DNA from: Saccharopolyspora kobensis
Lineage (GTDB): Bacteria; Actinomycetota; Actinomycetes; Mycobacteriales; Pseudonocardiaceae
DNA: 64,000 bases
NCBI RefSeq assembly: GCF_900108315.1
Contig: NZ_FNVB01000002.1
Coordinates: 806,001-870,000, forward strand
Reading direction: 5' to 3'
In this document: positions 34,603-43,752 of the stretch, one piece after another
Layout of the letters: every line of letters begins with the position of its first letter
How positions within the stretch are numbered: the first letter of the stretch is position 1
Translations under genes and position numbers: made by a program
The notes under the pieces: model-generated
The model's input: only the letters and a program-made list of their open reading frames with translations
Told to the model about the DNA's origin: nothing
The model's database searches: none

Positions 34603-35952
34603 ATGCCGTGGCCTTCCAAGCGCAAAGTCCAGAGGACCGCGAAAAGGCCCTTCTACCGATCGCTGTTCTTCCAGATCGCGGCAGGACTGGTCCTGGGCGC
34701 CATCGTGGGCGCGGTGTGGCCGGAGTTCGGCTCCGCGCTCAAACCGCTCGGGGACGCTTTCGTCAAACTCGTCAAGATGATCATCGCGCCCTTGGTGTTC
34801 TGCGTCGTGGTGATCGGGATCGCCGGGGCCGGTGACCTCGCCACCCTCCGCCGCATCGGCCTGAAGGCGCTCATCTACTTCGAGATCGTCTCCACCGTCG
34901 CACTCGTGGTGGGCCTGGTGGTCACTGAGATCATCGCGCCGGGCCGCGGGCTCAACGTGGACCCGGCCACGCTCGATCCCGGCGCGGCGCAGGAGAAGAC
35001 CGACGGCGCCCCGGCGAGCACCTCGGAGTTCCTCCTGGACATCATCCCGGAAAGCGTGATCGGGGCCTTCGCCGAGAACAGCTTGCTCCAAGTCCTGCTG
35101 TTCTCCGTGCTGTTCGGGATCGCGATGATCCACGCCGGCGAACGCGCCCGGCCCTTGATGTCCTTGATCGAGAGGCTGCAGGACATCATCTTCACGATCG
35201 TGGGCTGGGTGATGAAACTCGCGCCGATCGCGACGTTCGGCGTCATGGCCTACACCGTCGGCGAGTACGGACTCGAATCGCTGACCAGCTTCGGGAAGAT
35301 GATCGGGGCCTTCTACCTCGCACTCGTGGTGTTCCTCGTCCTCCTCGCGGTGCTGTTGCGGGTGACCACCGGCGTCGGGTTCTTCCGGCTCGTGAACTAC
35401 GTCCGCGAGGAACTGGTCACCGCGGCGTTCACCGGCTCCTCGGAAGCCGTGCTGCCGCAGATCACCAAGAAGCTCGAAGAGGCCGGCTGCTCCCGGACCG
35501 TGGTCGGGCTGGTCGTGCCGACCGGATACTCGTTCAACCTGGACGGCGCCTCCATCTACCTCTCCGCATCAGTGGTGTTCCTGGCCCAAGCGCTGGGCAC
35601 CGACCTCGGATTCTCAGAGCTGCTCACGATCATCCTGGTCGCCGTGCTGACCTCCAAGGGCATGGCAGGGGTCGCGGGATCGGCGTTCGTCGCGCTCACC
35701 GCCACGATCGGAGCCGTCGGCGGCATTCCCGCAGCCGCGGCGGTGTTGATCCTGGGCCCGGACCGGATCATGGCCAAGGGACGCACCGCCACGAACTTGA
35801 TCGGCAACGTGATCGCTACCTTGATCGTGGCCCGCTGGGAAGGGCAGCTCGACCGCCGACAACTCGACCGGGCGCTCCGCCGACGCGCGTCGAAACCGGA
35901 TTCGCAGGGGGAGGACATCTCTGAAACGAGCCCTTCCGCGGGCGGGCAATGA
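34603..35952 (+). CDS. dctA: C4-dicarboxylate transporter DctA family
   Basis: A 449-residue dicarboxylate/amino acid:cation symporter. The family signatures are IIAPLVFCVVVIGIAGAGD, GSSEAVLPQI (the serine-rich re-entrant loop position) and VVPTGYSFNLDGASIYLS, with TSKGMAGVAGSAFVALTAT in the second loop. The basic N-terminus is cytoplasmic. It follows the second allantoicase by 6 bp and so should be co-expressed; uptake of C4 acids, or of a ureide-derived acid such as glyoxylate or allantoate, is possible. Confidence 0.9.
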   Translation: MPWPSKRKVQRTAKRPFYRSLFFQIAAGLVLGAIVGAVWPEFGSALKPLGDAFVKLVKMIIAPLVFCVVVIGIAGAGDLATLRRIGLKALIYFEIVSTVALVVGLVVTEIIAPGRGLNVDPATLDPGAAQEKTDGAPASTSEFLLDIIPESVIGAFAENSLLQVLLFSVLFGIAMIHAGERARPLMSLIERLQDIIFTIVGWVMKLAPIATFGVMAYTVGEYGLESLTSFGKMIGAFYLALVVFLVLLAVLLRVTTGVGFFRLVNYVREELVTAAFTGSSEAVLPQITKKLEEAGCSRTVVGLVVPTGYSFNLDGASIYLSASVVFLAQALGTDLGFSELLTIILVAVLTSKGMAGVAGSAFVALTATIGAVGGIPAAAAVLILGPDRIMAKGRTATNLIGNVIATLIVARWEGQLDRRQLDRALRRRASKPDSQGEDISETSPSAGGQ

Positions 35953-36144
35953 ACGCCGGTTCCGAACACCAGGGCGGTGTCCGTGGCCGTGCTGCGGGCA
36001 CCGCCTGTTCGAACCGCGACAGCCGACAACTGGACGACGGCTCCGCGAGAGGGATCGCCCGTACTACCTTTCTCCTCGCGCCTGTGGTGTGCTGAGAGGG
36101 AAGTCGGCCTTGCCGAGACGATCGACCTCCCGAACCGAGGAACG

Positions 36145-36834
36145 ATGACTTCGCTGCGCCACCCGGAGAGCAATGCGGCCAAGTTGCCGAACGCGCTGCG
36201 CGATTGGGTGCGACGAGAGATCCGCGCCCGCATCGCCGACGGCAGCTTGCACCCGGGACAACGACTGCTGGAACGCGAGATCGCCGACCGGATGAACGTC
36301 TCCCGCGTGCCCGTCCGCGAAGCCCTGCGCCTCCTGGAAGCCGAGGGCTACCTGGTCGCGGCACCCACCGGGGGCGTCGTCGTCCGCCAACTGGATGCCG
36401 ACGAGATCAACGAGATGTTCGACGTCCGCGGCGCTTTGGAAGCACTGGCAGCACGTTTGGCCACCAGGTACGCCGATGAGGCTGCCACGACCGCCCTCCA
36501 CGAAGTCGTCCGCGCCAACCGCAGAGCCATCGACGACAACGACACCCAAGCGATCGGCCGCACCAACCACGAGTTCCACGCGTTGCTGAGGCGCACCGCG
36601 GCCAACCGCTTCGTCACCGAACGCGTCGAACCTCTCATCGGCCGGCTTTCCTGGGCCTACCAGACGAGCCCGGACCCAGAACACGTCTGGCGAGGTCATC
36701 TCGCCCTGCTCCACGCCATCGTCGCCGGCGACGAGGAAATGGCCGCCCAGGCCGCGCACCTGGACAACGAGCACAACCGGGAGATCGCCCTCAACCTGAT
36801 CCGCACCCGACACCCGCGCAGCCCATTCGGCTGA
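36145..36834 (+). CDS. GntR-family regulator, FadR/FCD subfamily
   Basis: A 229-residue regulator. The winged helix (residues about 12-80) carries RIADGSLHPGQRLLEREIADRM and SRVPVREALRLLEAEGYLV. The FCD ligand domain has FDVRGALEALAARLA and the metal-ligand residues in NHEFHALLRR and HLALLHAIVAGDEEMA. ATG 36145 with GAGG 4 nt upstream is chosen; the longer upstream frame from 35977 is not protein-like. It is downstream of dctA on the same strand and is the natural candidate to bind the inverted repeat at 33270. Confidence 0.88.
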   Translation: MTSLRHPESNAAKLPNALRDWVRREIRARIADGSLHPGQRLLEREIADRMNVSRVPVREALRLLEAEGYLVAAPTGGVVVRQLDADEINEMFDVRGALEALAARLATRYADEAATTALHEVVRANRRAIDDNDTQAIGRTNHEFHALLRRTAANRFVTERVEPLIGRLSWAYQTSPDPEHVWRGHLALLHAIVAGDEEMAAQAAHLDNEHNREIALNLIRTRHPRSPFG

Positions 36835-36859
36835 GCGCGTGCTCCCGCGCCGACCTCGG

Positions 36860-38194
36860 TCAGATCGGCAGGAAGACGAAGGTCCACGCCACGAGCGGCG
36901 CGAGGAGCACCACCAGACCCGCGTACACCAGCATGCGCTTGTAGAAGGCCTCGCGGTGGGCGGCATCGACGTTGGCGAGGACCAGGGCGCCATTGGTCGA
37001 GAACGGGCTGACGTCGACGATGGTGGCGGAGATGGAGAGGGCGGCGGCTGCGCCGATCACGCCGAGTTCGCCGGAGGCCATCAGCGGAGCTGCGATCGCG
37101 ACTGCGACACCAATGGTGCCGATCGACGATGCGAGCGCGGACACGATGCCCGACAAGTAGCACAGAAGCAGGATGGCCAACAGCGGCGTACCGAGTCCCG
37201 TGATCGCGTGGCTGGCGAACTCCACGGTGCCTGCGGTCTCGAGAACGTTGATGTAGGTGAGGACTCCACCGACGAGGACTACCGTGCTCCAGCTGACATC
37301 GGTGAGCGCCGCCTTCGCGTCATCCGGGTCGACGATGGCGAGTACGGCCGCGACCGTCATCGAGATGACACCGATGTCGACGCCGAATGCGGCTGTGCCG
37401 ACGATCATGGCGACCAGGCCGGCCAAGGTCAGGAACTGGTAGGGCGAGAGCTCTGCCGAACGCGGGCTGGTGGTTTCGGCGGCCGACTCCGGTGCGAGCG
37501 CGATCAGGTCCTGCCGGCCACGGTGCTTCCCCGAACTGGCGGGGACGGTCTGCGGCGGCTCGCCGTAGCCCGACTCGACGACCGCGCCGCTACCGCCCAG
37601 GAGCTTCCGCCCGCCCATGGTGAAGTAGACGAGCAGGGCAATGCCGGTGTTGAACGCGAACGACGTCGTGAACAGCGCGAGGTGGTCGACGGGAAGGTCC
37701 TGGGACTCCAGGTAGCCGTTGACGAACACACCGTAGACGCTGAGCGGCGAGAACGCGCCGGCCATGCCGCCGTGGACGACCATCATGCCCATCATCAGCT
37801 GGTCGATCTTGTAGCGGCGGGCGAAGGGGATGGCAAGCGGGGCCACGCACGCGATCGCGAAGATCGCACCGATCGACATCAGGAGTCCCGTGAGGACGAA
37901 GAAGATCCACGGTGCTGCCGCGACCTTGCCGCGGACCACCTGCAGGCCCCACTTCACGAGAAGGTCGACGGTTCCGTTCCGCTGGGCGAACCCGAAGAGG
38001 AACGTGAGGCCCACGAGGGCGATGAACAGGTCCACCGGGAACCCTCCGAAGATGTCCTCGGTGGTCATCCCGACGGCGAGTCCGCCCACGGCGAATGCGG
38101 CGACGAGCCCGAGGACTCCGAGATTGACCGATCTCGCGGTGCCGATGATGAAGATCAGCACGAGGACGAGAATGGTCAGAACTTCAACGCTCAT
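36860..38194 (-). CDS. MatC/SLC13-like dicarboxylate carrier
   Basis: A 444-residue membrane protein with about 11 helices. The N-terminal third (NLGVLGLVAAFAVGGLAVGM, FPVDLFIALVGLTFLFGFAQ) is like the MatC malonate/dicarboxylate carrier domain. A hydrophilic loop around residues 205-245 divides it. The C-terminal half resembles ion-transporter-superfamily proteins (SASSIGTIGVAVAIAAPL, DVSPFSTNGALVLAN). ATG 38194 is chosen; the ATG at 38239 overlaps one of the TTGACCG repeats. Divergent from the leuB-type gene, with which it probably shares regulation. Confidence 0.8.
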   Translation of the reverse strand: MSVEVLTILVLVLIFIIGTARSVNLGVLGLVAAFAVGGLAVGMTTEDIFGGFPVDLFIALVGLTFLFGFAQRNGTVDLLVKWGLQVVRGKVAAAPWIFFVLTGLLMSIGAIFAIACVAPLAIPFARRYKIDQLMMGMMVVHGGMAGAFSPLSVYGVFVNGYLESQDLPVDHLALFTTSFAFNTGIALLVYFTMGGRKLLGGSGAVVESGYGEPPQTVPASSGKHRGRQDLIALAPESAAETTSPRSAELSPYQFLTLAGLVAMIVGTAAFGVDIGVISMTVAAVLAIVDPDDAKAALTDVSWSTVVLVGGVLTYINVLETAGTVEFASHAITGLGTPLLAILLLCYLSGIVSALASSIGTIGVAVAIAAPLMASGELGVIGAAAALSISATIVDVSPFSTNGALVLANVDAAHREAFYKRMLVYAGLVVLLAPLVAWTFVFLPI

Positions 38195-38232
38195 GGTTCT
38201 CACAGCTCCGGTCGAGCCAGGTGGCAGATTGG

Positions 38233-38510
38233 CGGTCAATGGTGTGAGCCATGTCGCATGCCGGTCAACACGCGCGCCAGAAGTCGGTCGGAATGCCCGT
38301 TCTCGCGTCCTCCGGCGGGGTTGGACCGGTCAAGATGATCGATCGGCCGGGCCGGCTCGCGGGGCGCGAGCAAGCTGGTCGTGATCTTCCCCGTGAATCC
38401 ACGCGAACTCCGGTGCCTGCCACTTCGACACTGCAAGTTGACCGGTCACATCTCGGCCTGGCGGGCCCGAACAAGCGGATTGACCGATTAGGACGGCGGG
38501 TCATTGACCG
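38233..38510. promoter_or_regulatory. Six TTGACCG/CGGTCAA motifs in the matC-leuB divergent promoter region
   Basis: CGGTCAA occurs at 38233, 38262 and 38327 (start positions), and TTGACCG at 38438, 38480 and 38504. The three near the carrier gene point one way and the three near the dehydrogenase gene the other. The copy at 38438 is part of a perfect TGACCGGTCA palindrome (38439-38448). The whole gap 38195-38622 has no gene. Clustered sites suggest cooperative binding by one regulator controlling both divergent genes. Confidence 0.55.
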
Positions 38511-38622
38511 ACCTTCACAGCGATCGAAGGATGGGCGTTCACCGCAGAACGTCCAGCACACGTCAGACGCCAGTCGCTTGCGGTCGAGTGATCAATTTTC
38601 CAGGAACTCCGAGGAAGCCTCA

Positions 38623-39729
38623 TTGTCGAACCAGCTGAACAACCACCTCGCCGCCGACTCCACGAACTCGCCCGTCCCGCAGACCGTGAAACTCGCCGTC
38701 ATCCCCGGGGACGGGATCGGCCCCGAGGTGACCGCCGAGGCGCTGAAAGTCCTTGAGGTCGCCGCACCGGCCGGTGTGAAGTTCGCGCAGACCCGCTACG
38801 ACCTGGGCGCCGAGCGCTACCTCTCGACCGGCGAGGTGCTGCCGGACTCGGTGCTGGCCGAGATCCGCGACCACGACGTGATCCTGCTCGGTGCTGTGGG
38901 CGGCAAGCCCAACGACCCGAACCTGCCACCGGGCATCCTCGAACGCGGGCTGCTGCTGCGGCTCCGCTTCGAGCTCGACCACTACGTCAACCTGCGCCCG
39001 TCGAAGCTGTTCCCCGGTGTCCCGTCGCCGCTCGCCAACCCCGGCGAGGTCGACTTCGTGGTGGTCCGCGAAGGCACCGAGGGTCCCTACACAGGCAACG
39101 GTGGCACCCTCCGGGTCGGCACCCCGGCCGAGGTCGCCACCGAGGTGTCGGTGAATACGGCGCACGGCGTGGAGCGGGTCGTCCGTGACGCGTTCGCGCG
39201 TGCGCAGCGCCGACCTCGCAGGAAGTTGACGCTGGTCCACAAGACCAACGTGCTCGTCAACGCGGGCTCGCTGTGGTGGCGGCTGTTCGAGGCGGTGGCG
39301 GCCGAGCATCCCGACGTCACGACCGACTACTGCCACATCGACGCGGCCATGATCTACCTGTCGACCGATCCGTCACGCTTCGACGTGATCGTGACCGACA
39401 ACCTGTTCGGCGACATCATCACCGACCTGGCCGCCGCGAACACCGGCGGCATCGGCCTCGCCGCATCGGGCAATGTGAACCCCGACCGCACCACGCCGTC
39501 GATGTTCGAGCCGGTGCACGGCTCGGCTCCCGACATCGCCGGCGAACTGCTCGCGGACCCGACCGCCGCGATCCTGTCAACAGCGTTGCTGCTGGACCAC
39601 CTCGGGCATCACCAAGCGGCTGCCCGCATCGAGGACGCCGTGCTCGCCGACCTCACCGAGCGCACCGCCGATACCAAGCGCTCGACGCCGGAGGTCGGCG
39701 ACGCGATCGCGGCACGAATCGCCGGCTGA
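38623..39729 (+). CDS. leuB: 3-isopropylmalate dehydrogenase (LeuB type)
   Basis: A 368-residue beta-decarboxylating dehydrogenase. [20 protein letters not shown] opens the conserved part; [50 protein letters not shown] and the NAD/metal segment [28 protein letters not shown] follow, very like mycobacterial LeuB. TTG 38623 with GAGGAA 6 nt upstream is used; GTG 38686 is a shorter alternative. It may be the biosynthetic LeuB or a paralogue for malate/tartrate-like acids, given the divergent dicarboxylate carrier; the sequence favours LeuB. Confidence 0.85.
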   Translation: MSNQLNNHLAADSTNSPVPQTVKLAVIPGDGIGPEVTAEALKVLEVAAPAGVKFAQTRYDLGAERYLSTGEVLPDSVLAEIRDHDVILLGAVGGKPNDPNLPPGILERGLLLRLRFELDHYVNLRPSKLFPGVPSPLANPGEVDFVVVREGTEGPYTGNGGTLRVGTPAEVATEVSVNTAHGVERVVRDAFARAQRRPRRKLTLVHKTNVLVNAGSLWWRLFEAVAAEHPDVTTDYCHIDAAMIYLSTDPSRFDVIVTDNLFGDIITDLAAANTGGIGLAASGNVNPDRTTPSMFEPVHGSAPDIAGELLADPTAAILSTALLLDHLGHHQAAARIEDAVLADLTERTADTKRSTPEVGDAIAARIAG

Positions 39730-39790
39730 CGTGAATCGCTACGCCGCCGTGCGCGGCCGGTGCAACTGACCGGCATCCAGGCACAGCGCT

Positions 39791-39844
39791 GCTGGGGAGA
39801 GCTGCCGCCTTCGGGCGCGCCGACGGCGCTCAGCTCGCCCCAGC
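39791..39844. terminator. Strong hairpin between convergent leuB and Lrp genes
   Basis: The outer arms GCTGGGGAGAGCTG (39791-39804) and CAGCTCGCCCCAGC (39831-39844) pair at 13 of 14 positions, and the loop carries a further GC-rich inner stem. It lies between two converging genes, so it probably terminates both. No T run follows, as is usual in actinobacteria. Confidence 0.65.
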
Positions 39845-39952
39845 ACCGGCGAGAGCGCGGTGCTGTCGATTCCGATGCGCAGCTCGACCAGAGGAGGTGC
39901 CCGCTCTTCGCCGGTGCGCACGCAGCAGATTCCGACCGAACTGGGCGCGGCC

Positions 39953-40483
39953 CTACGTTCGTCGGCTCGCCGATTTCCGCTTGCGCCCACCGGACGGACG
40001 GATCGATTGGTCCAGCAGCGGCTCGACGCGATACCCCAGCACGTCCCTCATCACGACCGAGGTCCGCGATCGCTGGGCGCCGTAGCAATCGGTGATCGCC
40101 CTCGTCACCCGGCCCAAGTCCGCTGCGTTCCGGGCCACGATCTTGCACACAACGTCACCATCGCCGGTGACACCGTGAGCTTCCAGGACCTCGGGGATCT
40201 TGCGCAGGTCCCCGCTCAGGCGCTCGAAGTCCTGCTGCCGCACTTCCACCCGGACGAACGCGGTGATCTCGAAGCCCAGTAGCTGCGGAATCCGGTGTGC
40301 CTCGTTCGCACCGAGCACGCCCAACGCCTCCAGCCGAGCCAGCCGTGCCTGCACCGTGCTTCTGGCCAACTGCAACGACTCGGCGAGGCTGACGACCGTG
40401 ATACGCGGATGCCGGTGCAACGCACGGAGGATCCCGACGTCGGTGGCGTCGAGTCTGACGTCTTCCTGCTCGTCCAGGGACAT
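39953..40483 (-). CDS. Lrp/AsnC-family regulator
   Basis: A 176-residue regulator. The HTH domain (LDATDVGILRALHRHPRITVVSLAESLQLARSTV split over residues 11-45) is followed by an RAM-type ligand domain (GFEITAFVRVEVRQQDFERL, GDGDVVCKIVARNAADL). The C-terminal 20 residues are basic. ATG 40483 is used with AAAGG 8 nt upstream. It converges on the leuB gene; it could control the matC-leuB promoters, but that is a guess from proximity. Confidence 0.88.
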   Translation of the reverse strand: MSLDEQEDVRLDATDVGILRALHRHPRITVVSLAESLQLARSTVQARLARLEALGVLGANEAHRIPQLLGFEITAFVRVEVRQQDFERLSGDLRKIPEVLEAHGVTGDGDVVCKIVARNAADLGRVTRAITDCYGAQRSRTSVVMRDVLGYRVEPLLDQSIRPSGGRKRKSASRRT

Positions 40484-40698
40484 GGCCGGCACCTTTCAGT
40501 TCGCCCCCCCTGCAGTCGCCCAGTCACGCGAAATGCCCGCATCAACGGCCATCTGAGATGCCACATGCCGGATCTCGGCACTTCAGCCTATCGGAATGCA
40601 CGTTCACGTGAAAGAACCGCTGCCAGCCCAAGCTTTCCCCGCTGCACAACGAAAGGCCTTGGTTCTCGACGAACGGCGCGCGCAGTCGGAGTCGCGAA

Positions 40699-40870
40699 TT
40701 GCCGGAGGAAACCCACGCCAGAACGCTGCTGCGGGCCGTCGGTGCCGAGCTTGGCGACAAGGCACTCCTCGACGTTCTGCGTCCTGCCATCGAGACAGCC
40801 GAGGCACAACAAGACTCCATCACCGCGGCCCGTGCAGCCGCGGAGGCCGCCATGCCAGCGGTCGAGGGAA
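40699..40870 (+). pseudogene. Remnant of a DhaL (dihydroxyacetone kinase L-subunit) gene
   Basis: In the 508-bp gap before the HutC-type gene, one frame reads LLRAVGAELGDKALLDVLRPAIETAEAQ and then ITAARAAAEAAM. This is the GDKTMLDVL...AA pattern of DhaL domains. There is no ATP-binding N-terminal part, no usual start, and the frame becomes non-family after about 57 codons. It is a truncated relic. DhaL proteins partner PTS or sugar-kinase systems, which is notable beside the PTS-like permease gene. Confidence 0.5.
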
Positions 40871-40991
40871 CCACCCGTTGCAGTCATCCCGCGGCCGCGC
40901 AGCCCACGTGGGCCCGGCCCGGGCTCCAACGGCCGGAGAATGATCGACTCCAGCCACCGCCGTACCGGACCGAGATCTTTGTCCAAGGCCT

Positions 40992-41792
40992 CTAAGCAGT
41001 GTCCGGCTGCAAGGACAGCACGGGGTTGAGCGGCCTCGCCACCGGGTGCTGGCCGTGTTCGCGCCGGGCCATCGAGAACTGGAACGAGAAAGCATCCCGC
41101 CGGTAGTAGGAACTGACGCCAGCGATGATGACCTCGTTGTTGTCGACGACGCATCCGCGCATGAGGAAGACCGGGGAACCCGGAGGATCGTCCAACTGCT
41201 CGGCCTGCCACTCATCGAGGTCGGCGATCGTCAGGGTGAAGTCACCGAGCTGGATCTTCACCCCGAAGTCTGCCTCCAGGGTGTCGTAGATGCCGACCGA
41301 CTCGAGGTCGATGTCAGCGAGGCCGGCGAACCGGGGCCACGGCAGGTAGAAGTGCTCCAGGGCCACGGGAATGTCGTCCGCGAGGCGGACGCGTCCGATG
41401 GACAAGAGCTTCCGGACCGCGTTGTCGAAGACGAAGTCGGCGGGAGCCTGGCTTCGCTGGACGACATCGACCTGGACGACTCGGGAACTGGGAGTGCGGC
41501 CACTGTCGGTGATCCGCCGGCTGAAGCCGAGGAGGTCGGAGACCGGGTACGCCAGAGGCTGGCGGTCGGCGACGAAGGTCCCGCGCCCGGCCGAGCGGTC
41601 GAGAAGACCATCGTTGACCAGGCGGGTGATGGCCTGGCGCGCGGTGCCGCGGCTGACGCCGAACTCGTCGGCCAACTGCCACTCCGGCGGCAGTTGGTGT
41701 CCCTGGTCCCACTCACGAGACGCGATCCGTGCCCGGATGACGGTGTACATCTGCTCGTGCAGGGGGATCCGTGCCCCCGCTCGCCGACTCAT
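40992..41792 (-). CDS. GntR-family regulator, HutC subfamily
   Basis: A 266-residue HutC-type regulator. The winged helix includes IPLHEQMYTVIRARIASREW, then LADEFGVSRGTARQAITRLVNDGLL and GRGTFV. The effector-binding UTRA domain follows (SDLLGFSRRI, VALEHFYLPW, FLMRGCVVDNNEVIIAGVSSYYR). ATG 41792 has AGGAG 5 nt upstream. It is downstream of the PTS-like gene on the same strand and is the obvious candidate to bind the AAAGGTATATATCTTT-type motifs before the PTS-like, hutH-like and TIM-barrel genes. Confidence 0.9.
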   Translation of the reverse strand: MSRRAGARIPLHEQMYTVIRARIASREWDQGHQLPPEWQLADEFGVSRGTARQAITRLVNDGLLDRSAGRGTFVADRQPLAYPVSDLLGFSRRITDSGRTPSSRVVQVDVVQRSQAPADFVFDNAVRKLLSIGRVRLADDIPVALEHFYLPWPRFAGLADIDLESVGIYDTLEADFGVKIQLGDFTLTIADLDEWQAEQLDDPPGSPVFLMRGCVVDNNEVIIAGVSSYYRRDAFSFQFSMARREHGQHPVARPLNPVLSLQPDTA

Positions 41793-41879
41793 GGTTGCTC
41801 CTAGCCTGTGCCCTGGAAGTCCTTGTACCACATTCCGGGTGGTCGAAGGCCTTCGACGTGCAGTGGCCAACAGTCGTGG

Positions 41880-43484
41880 TCACGTGGTGGGTGCCGGGTT
41901 CCGGCGAACGTGGTGGCGGTTGATCAGATAGGTAAGGGTGAAGGCGAGTGCGAGGCTGGTGACCATGGAGGCTGCCATGCCGGCGGAGTTGGTGGCGACG
42001 AACGGAGCCACGACAGCAGGCAGATAGGCCGAGGCTTCCACGGTGAAGGCGCCTGCCATGGCGCCGCCAACGGTGGCCGAGGCGATGGCGACGGCGAAGA
42101 CTCGCTTGTCACCGAACATAAAGGGGTAAGAAGCTTCCACGAAAGTTCCGAAGAAGAAGTTCACGGCGGCGCCGGATCCGGCCAGGGCGCGTTCACCACT
42201 GGTGCGCGGCTTGACCACGCCGGCCAGGGTGATGCCCAGCGAAACCATGACCAGGCTGACCATGTCGATCGCGCCGAAGAAGCTGTGTCCCTTCTGCCCC
42301 ATTTCCAGCAGCACCAACGGCAAGATCACCGAGTGGTAAACGCCGCCGATGATCGCGAACCAGATCACGCCGCCGGCCAGCGCCCCAGCAGCGATGGAGT
42401 TGAAGGCCAACGCGGCTTCGATGCTGTACTTGACCCCGTCACCGACAGCGCTGGTCACCGGAGCCAGCACGAAGAGGACCAGCAGGCCGGGCAGCAACCC
42501 CGCCACAGCACCGGTGACGATGTTGGCAGTCGTGGCCGGAAAACGATGCGCCAGCGTCCAGCGGATCAGCCACGCGGCGAGCAGACCGGCCAGCACACCG
42601 CCGGCCAAACCGCCTAGAACGCCGCCCTTGGCGCCCAAGATGCCGGTCACAGCGCCGGCCACCAAGCCGACCTCGTCCAGTGCCGACACCTTGCGAGCGG
42701 CGACTGCGGCCACCACGATGGGCAGTCCCGCCATCAGTGTCTCGAAGACTTCGTTGACGGCGCTCAGTCCGGGGATCTTGCTGACGGCAAGAACCAGTGC
42801 CAGCGCGATGAAAGCCGGGATCGAACCGACCATGATCCCGCGGATGCTGATACGCCGCCACGCTGGCCCGCCACCACCGGCACCAGCAGCCGACGAACCG
42901 CCCCCCAGCACCGGCTTGTACTTGATCTTCCAATGCCGGGCGAGCCCCCCGACGTACGACACCGCTCGAGTGGTCGATGTCGTGCCCGTCGTACCCGACG
43001 CGGCTACGAGCTTCAGGCCCAGCTGCTGAGCTGTCGCGATCGAGGTCCCGCCTGTTCCAGCCGCGGGCAGGTCGGCTGCGACCGCTGCCTCCACCGTCGC
43101 GGCATTGGCCCCGGTCGGGTCGGCGCTGATCAGGATCAACCCGTCGATCTCACCAGCGCGCACCCGCTCGGACAACCGGACATCACGGTCCCGAGCGGCC
43201 GCGTTCACCTCTCCCAGCGGTCCTTCGGCCACCACCTGCGGCTGCCCGTCCACCAATGCCCACAGCTGCGCCGGGGTGCTGTCCGAAACTCCGTCCATCG
43301 ACGCCTGCGCCGAGACGAACTGCACTTCGCCCAGCGCCAGGCCTGCGGCCTCCAGCTGCCGATTCACGTCCCGGAGCAGGCTCGCGGGATCGTCGCCGCC
43401 GTGGCTGCGCAGGTTCCCACCGCTGCTGCCCAGTACCGCTACCAGCCTCGTACGCGTGCTTGTTGCGGCCACGTCGTCGCCCAT
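41880..43484 (-). CDS. PTS-like permease with N-terminal soluble domain (EIIC-type)
   Basis: A 534-residue protein. The first 190 residues form a soluble alpha/beta domain (LVAVLGSSGGN, GLILISADPTGANAATVEAAVA, GGTSIATAQQLGLKLVAASG). The rest is a membrane domain of about ten helices reminiscent of fructose-type PTS EIIC (GILGAKGGVLGGLAGGVLAGLLAAW, VYHSVILPLVLLEMGQKGHSFFGAIDM, FGTFVEASYPFMFGDKRV). No EIIA, EIIB phosphorylation cysteine or HPr gene is recognisable nearby, so it may not be a true phosphotransferase permease. ATG 43484 has GGAGG 7 nt upstream. Substrate unknown. Confidence 0.65.
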   Translation of the reverse strand: MGDDVAATSTRTRLVAVLGSSGGNLRSHGGDDPASLLRDVNRQLEAAGLALGEVQFVSAQASMDGVSDSTPAQLWALVDGQPQVVAEGPLGEVNAAARDRDVRLSERVRAGEIDGLILISADPTGANAATVEAAVAADLPAAGTGGTSIATAQQLGLKLVAASGTTGTTSTTRAVSYVGGLARHWKIKYKPVLGGGSSAAGAGGGGPAWRRISIRGIMVGSIPAFIALALVLAVSKIPGLSAVNEVFETLMAGLPIVVAAVAARKVSALDEVGLVAGAVTGILGAKGGVLGGLAGGVLAGLLAAWLIRWTLAHRFPATTANIVTGAVAGLLPGLLVLFVLAPVTSAVGDGVKYSIEAALAFNSIAAGALAGGVIWFAIIGGVYHSVILPLVLLEMGQKGHSFFGAIDMVSLVMVSLGITLAGVVKPRTSGERALAGSGAAVNFFFGTFVEASYPFMFGDKRVFAVAIASATVGGAMAGAFTVEASAYLPAVVAPFVATNSAGMAASMVTSLALAFTLTYLINRHHVRRNPAPTT

Positions 43485-43502
43485 CCGAGTGCCTCCCGCC
43501 GA

Positions 43503-43518
43503 ACCAATATAGATGTTT
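43503..43518. promoter_or_regulatory. HutC-type operator motif upstream of PTS-like gene
   Basis: The 3' part TATAGATGTTT (43508-43518) is identical to the copy before the hutH-like gene (43723-43733); the left half is degenerate. It begins 19 bp before the PTS-like gene start, on its promoter side. Confidence 0.45.
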
Positions 43519-43717
43519 TGCGGAAAGGTAGACGGGCGACGGAGAACCGTCAAGGAAACTCGAACCCGCACCCTGGGCACACCCGCGACGCATCACGACT
43601 TCACCACTCCACATGCTCACATACTGGGCTTTTACCCCCTCGGCGGGTGGCCGTGACGAAGCGCTCCCACCCAACGCCCCGATGCTTGTACAGAAGAGCT
43701 CAGATACCGCAGAGTAG

Positions 43718-43733
43718 AAAGGTATAGATGTTT
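43718..43733. promoter_or_regulatory. HutC-type operator motif upstream of hutH-like gene
   Basis: AAAGGTATAGATGTTT is a variant of the palindromic consensus AAAGGTATATATCTTT deduced from the copies at 46779 and 46836. It ends 20 bp before the hutH-like start, overlapping the expected promoter. Confidence 0.55.
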
Positions 43734-43752
43734 AATCGGGTGAGGAGCATGC

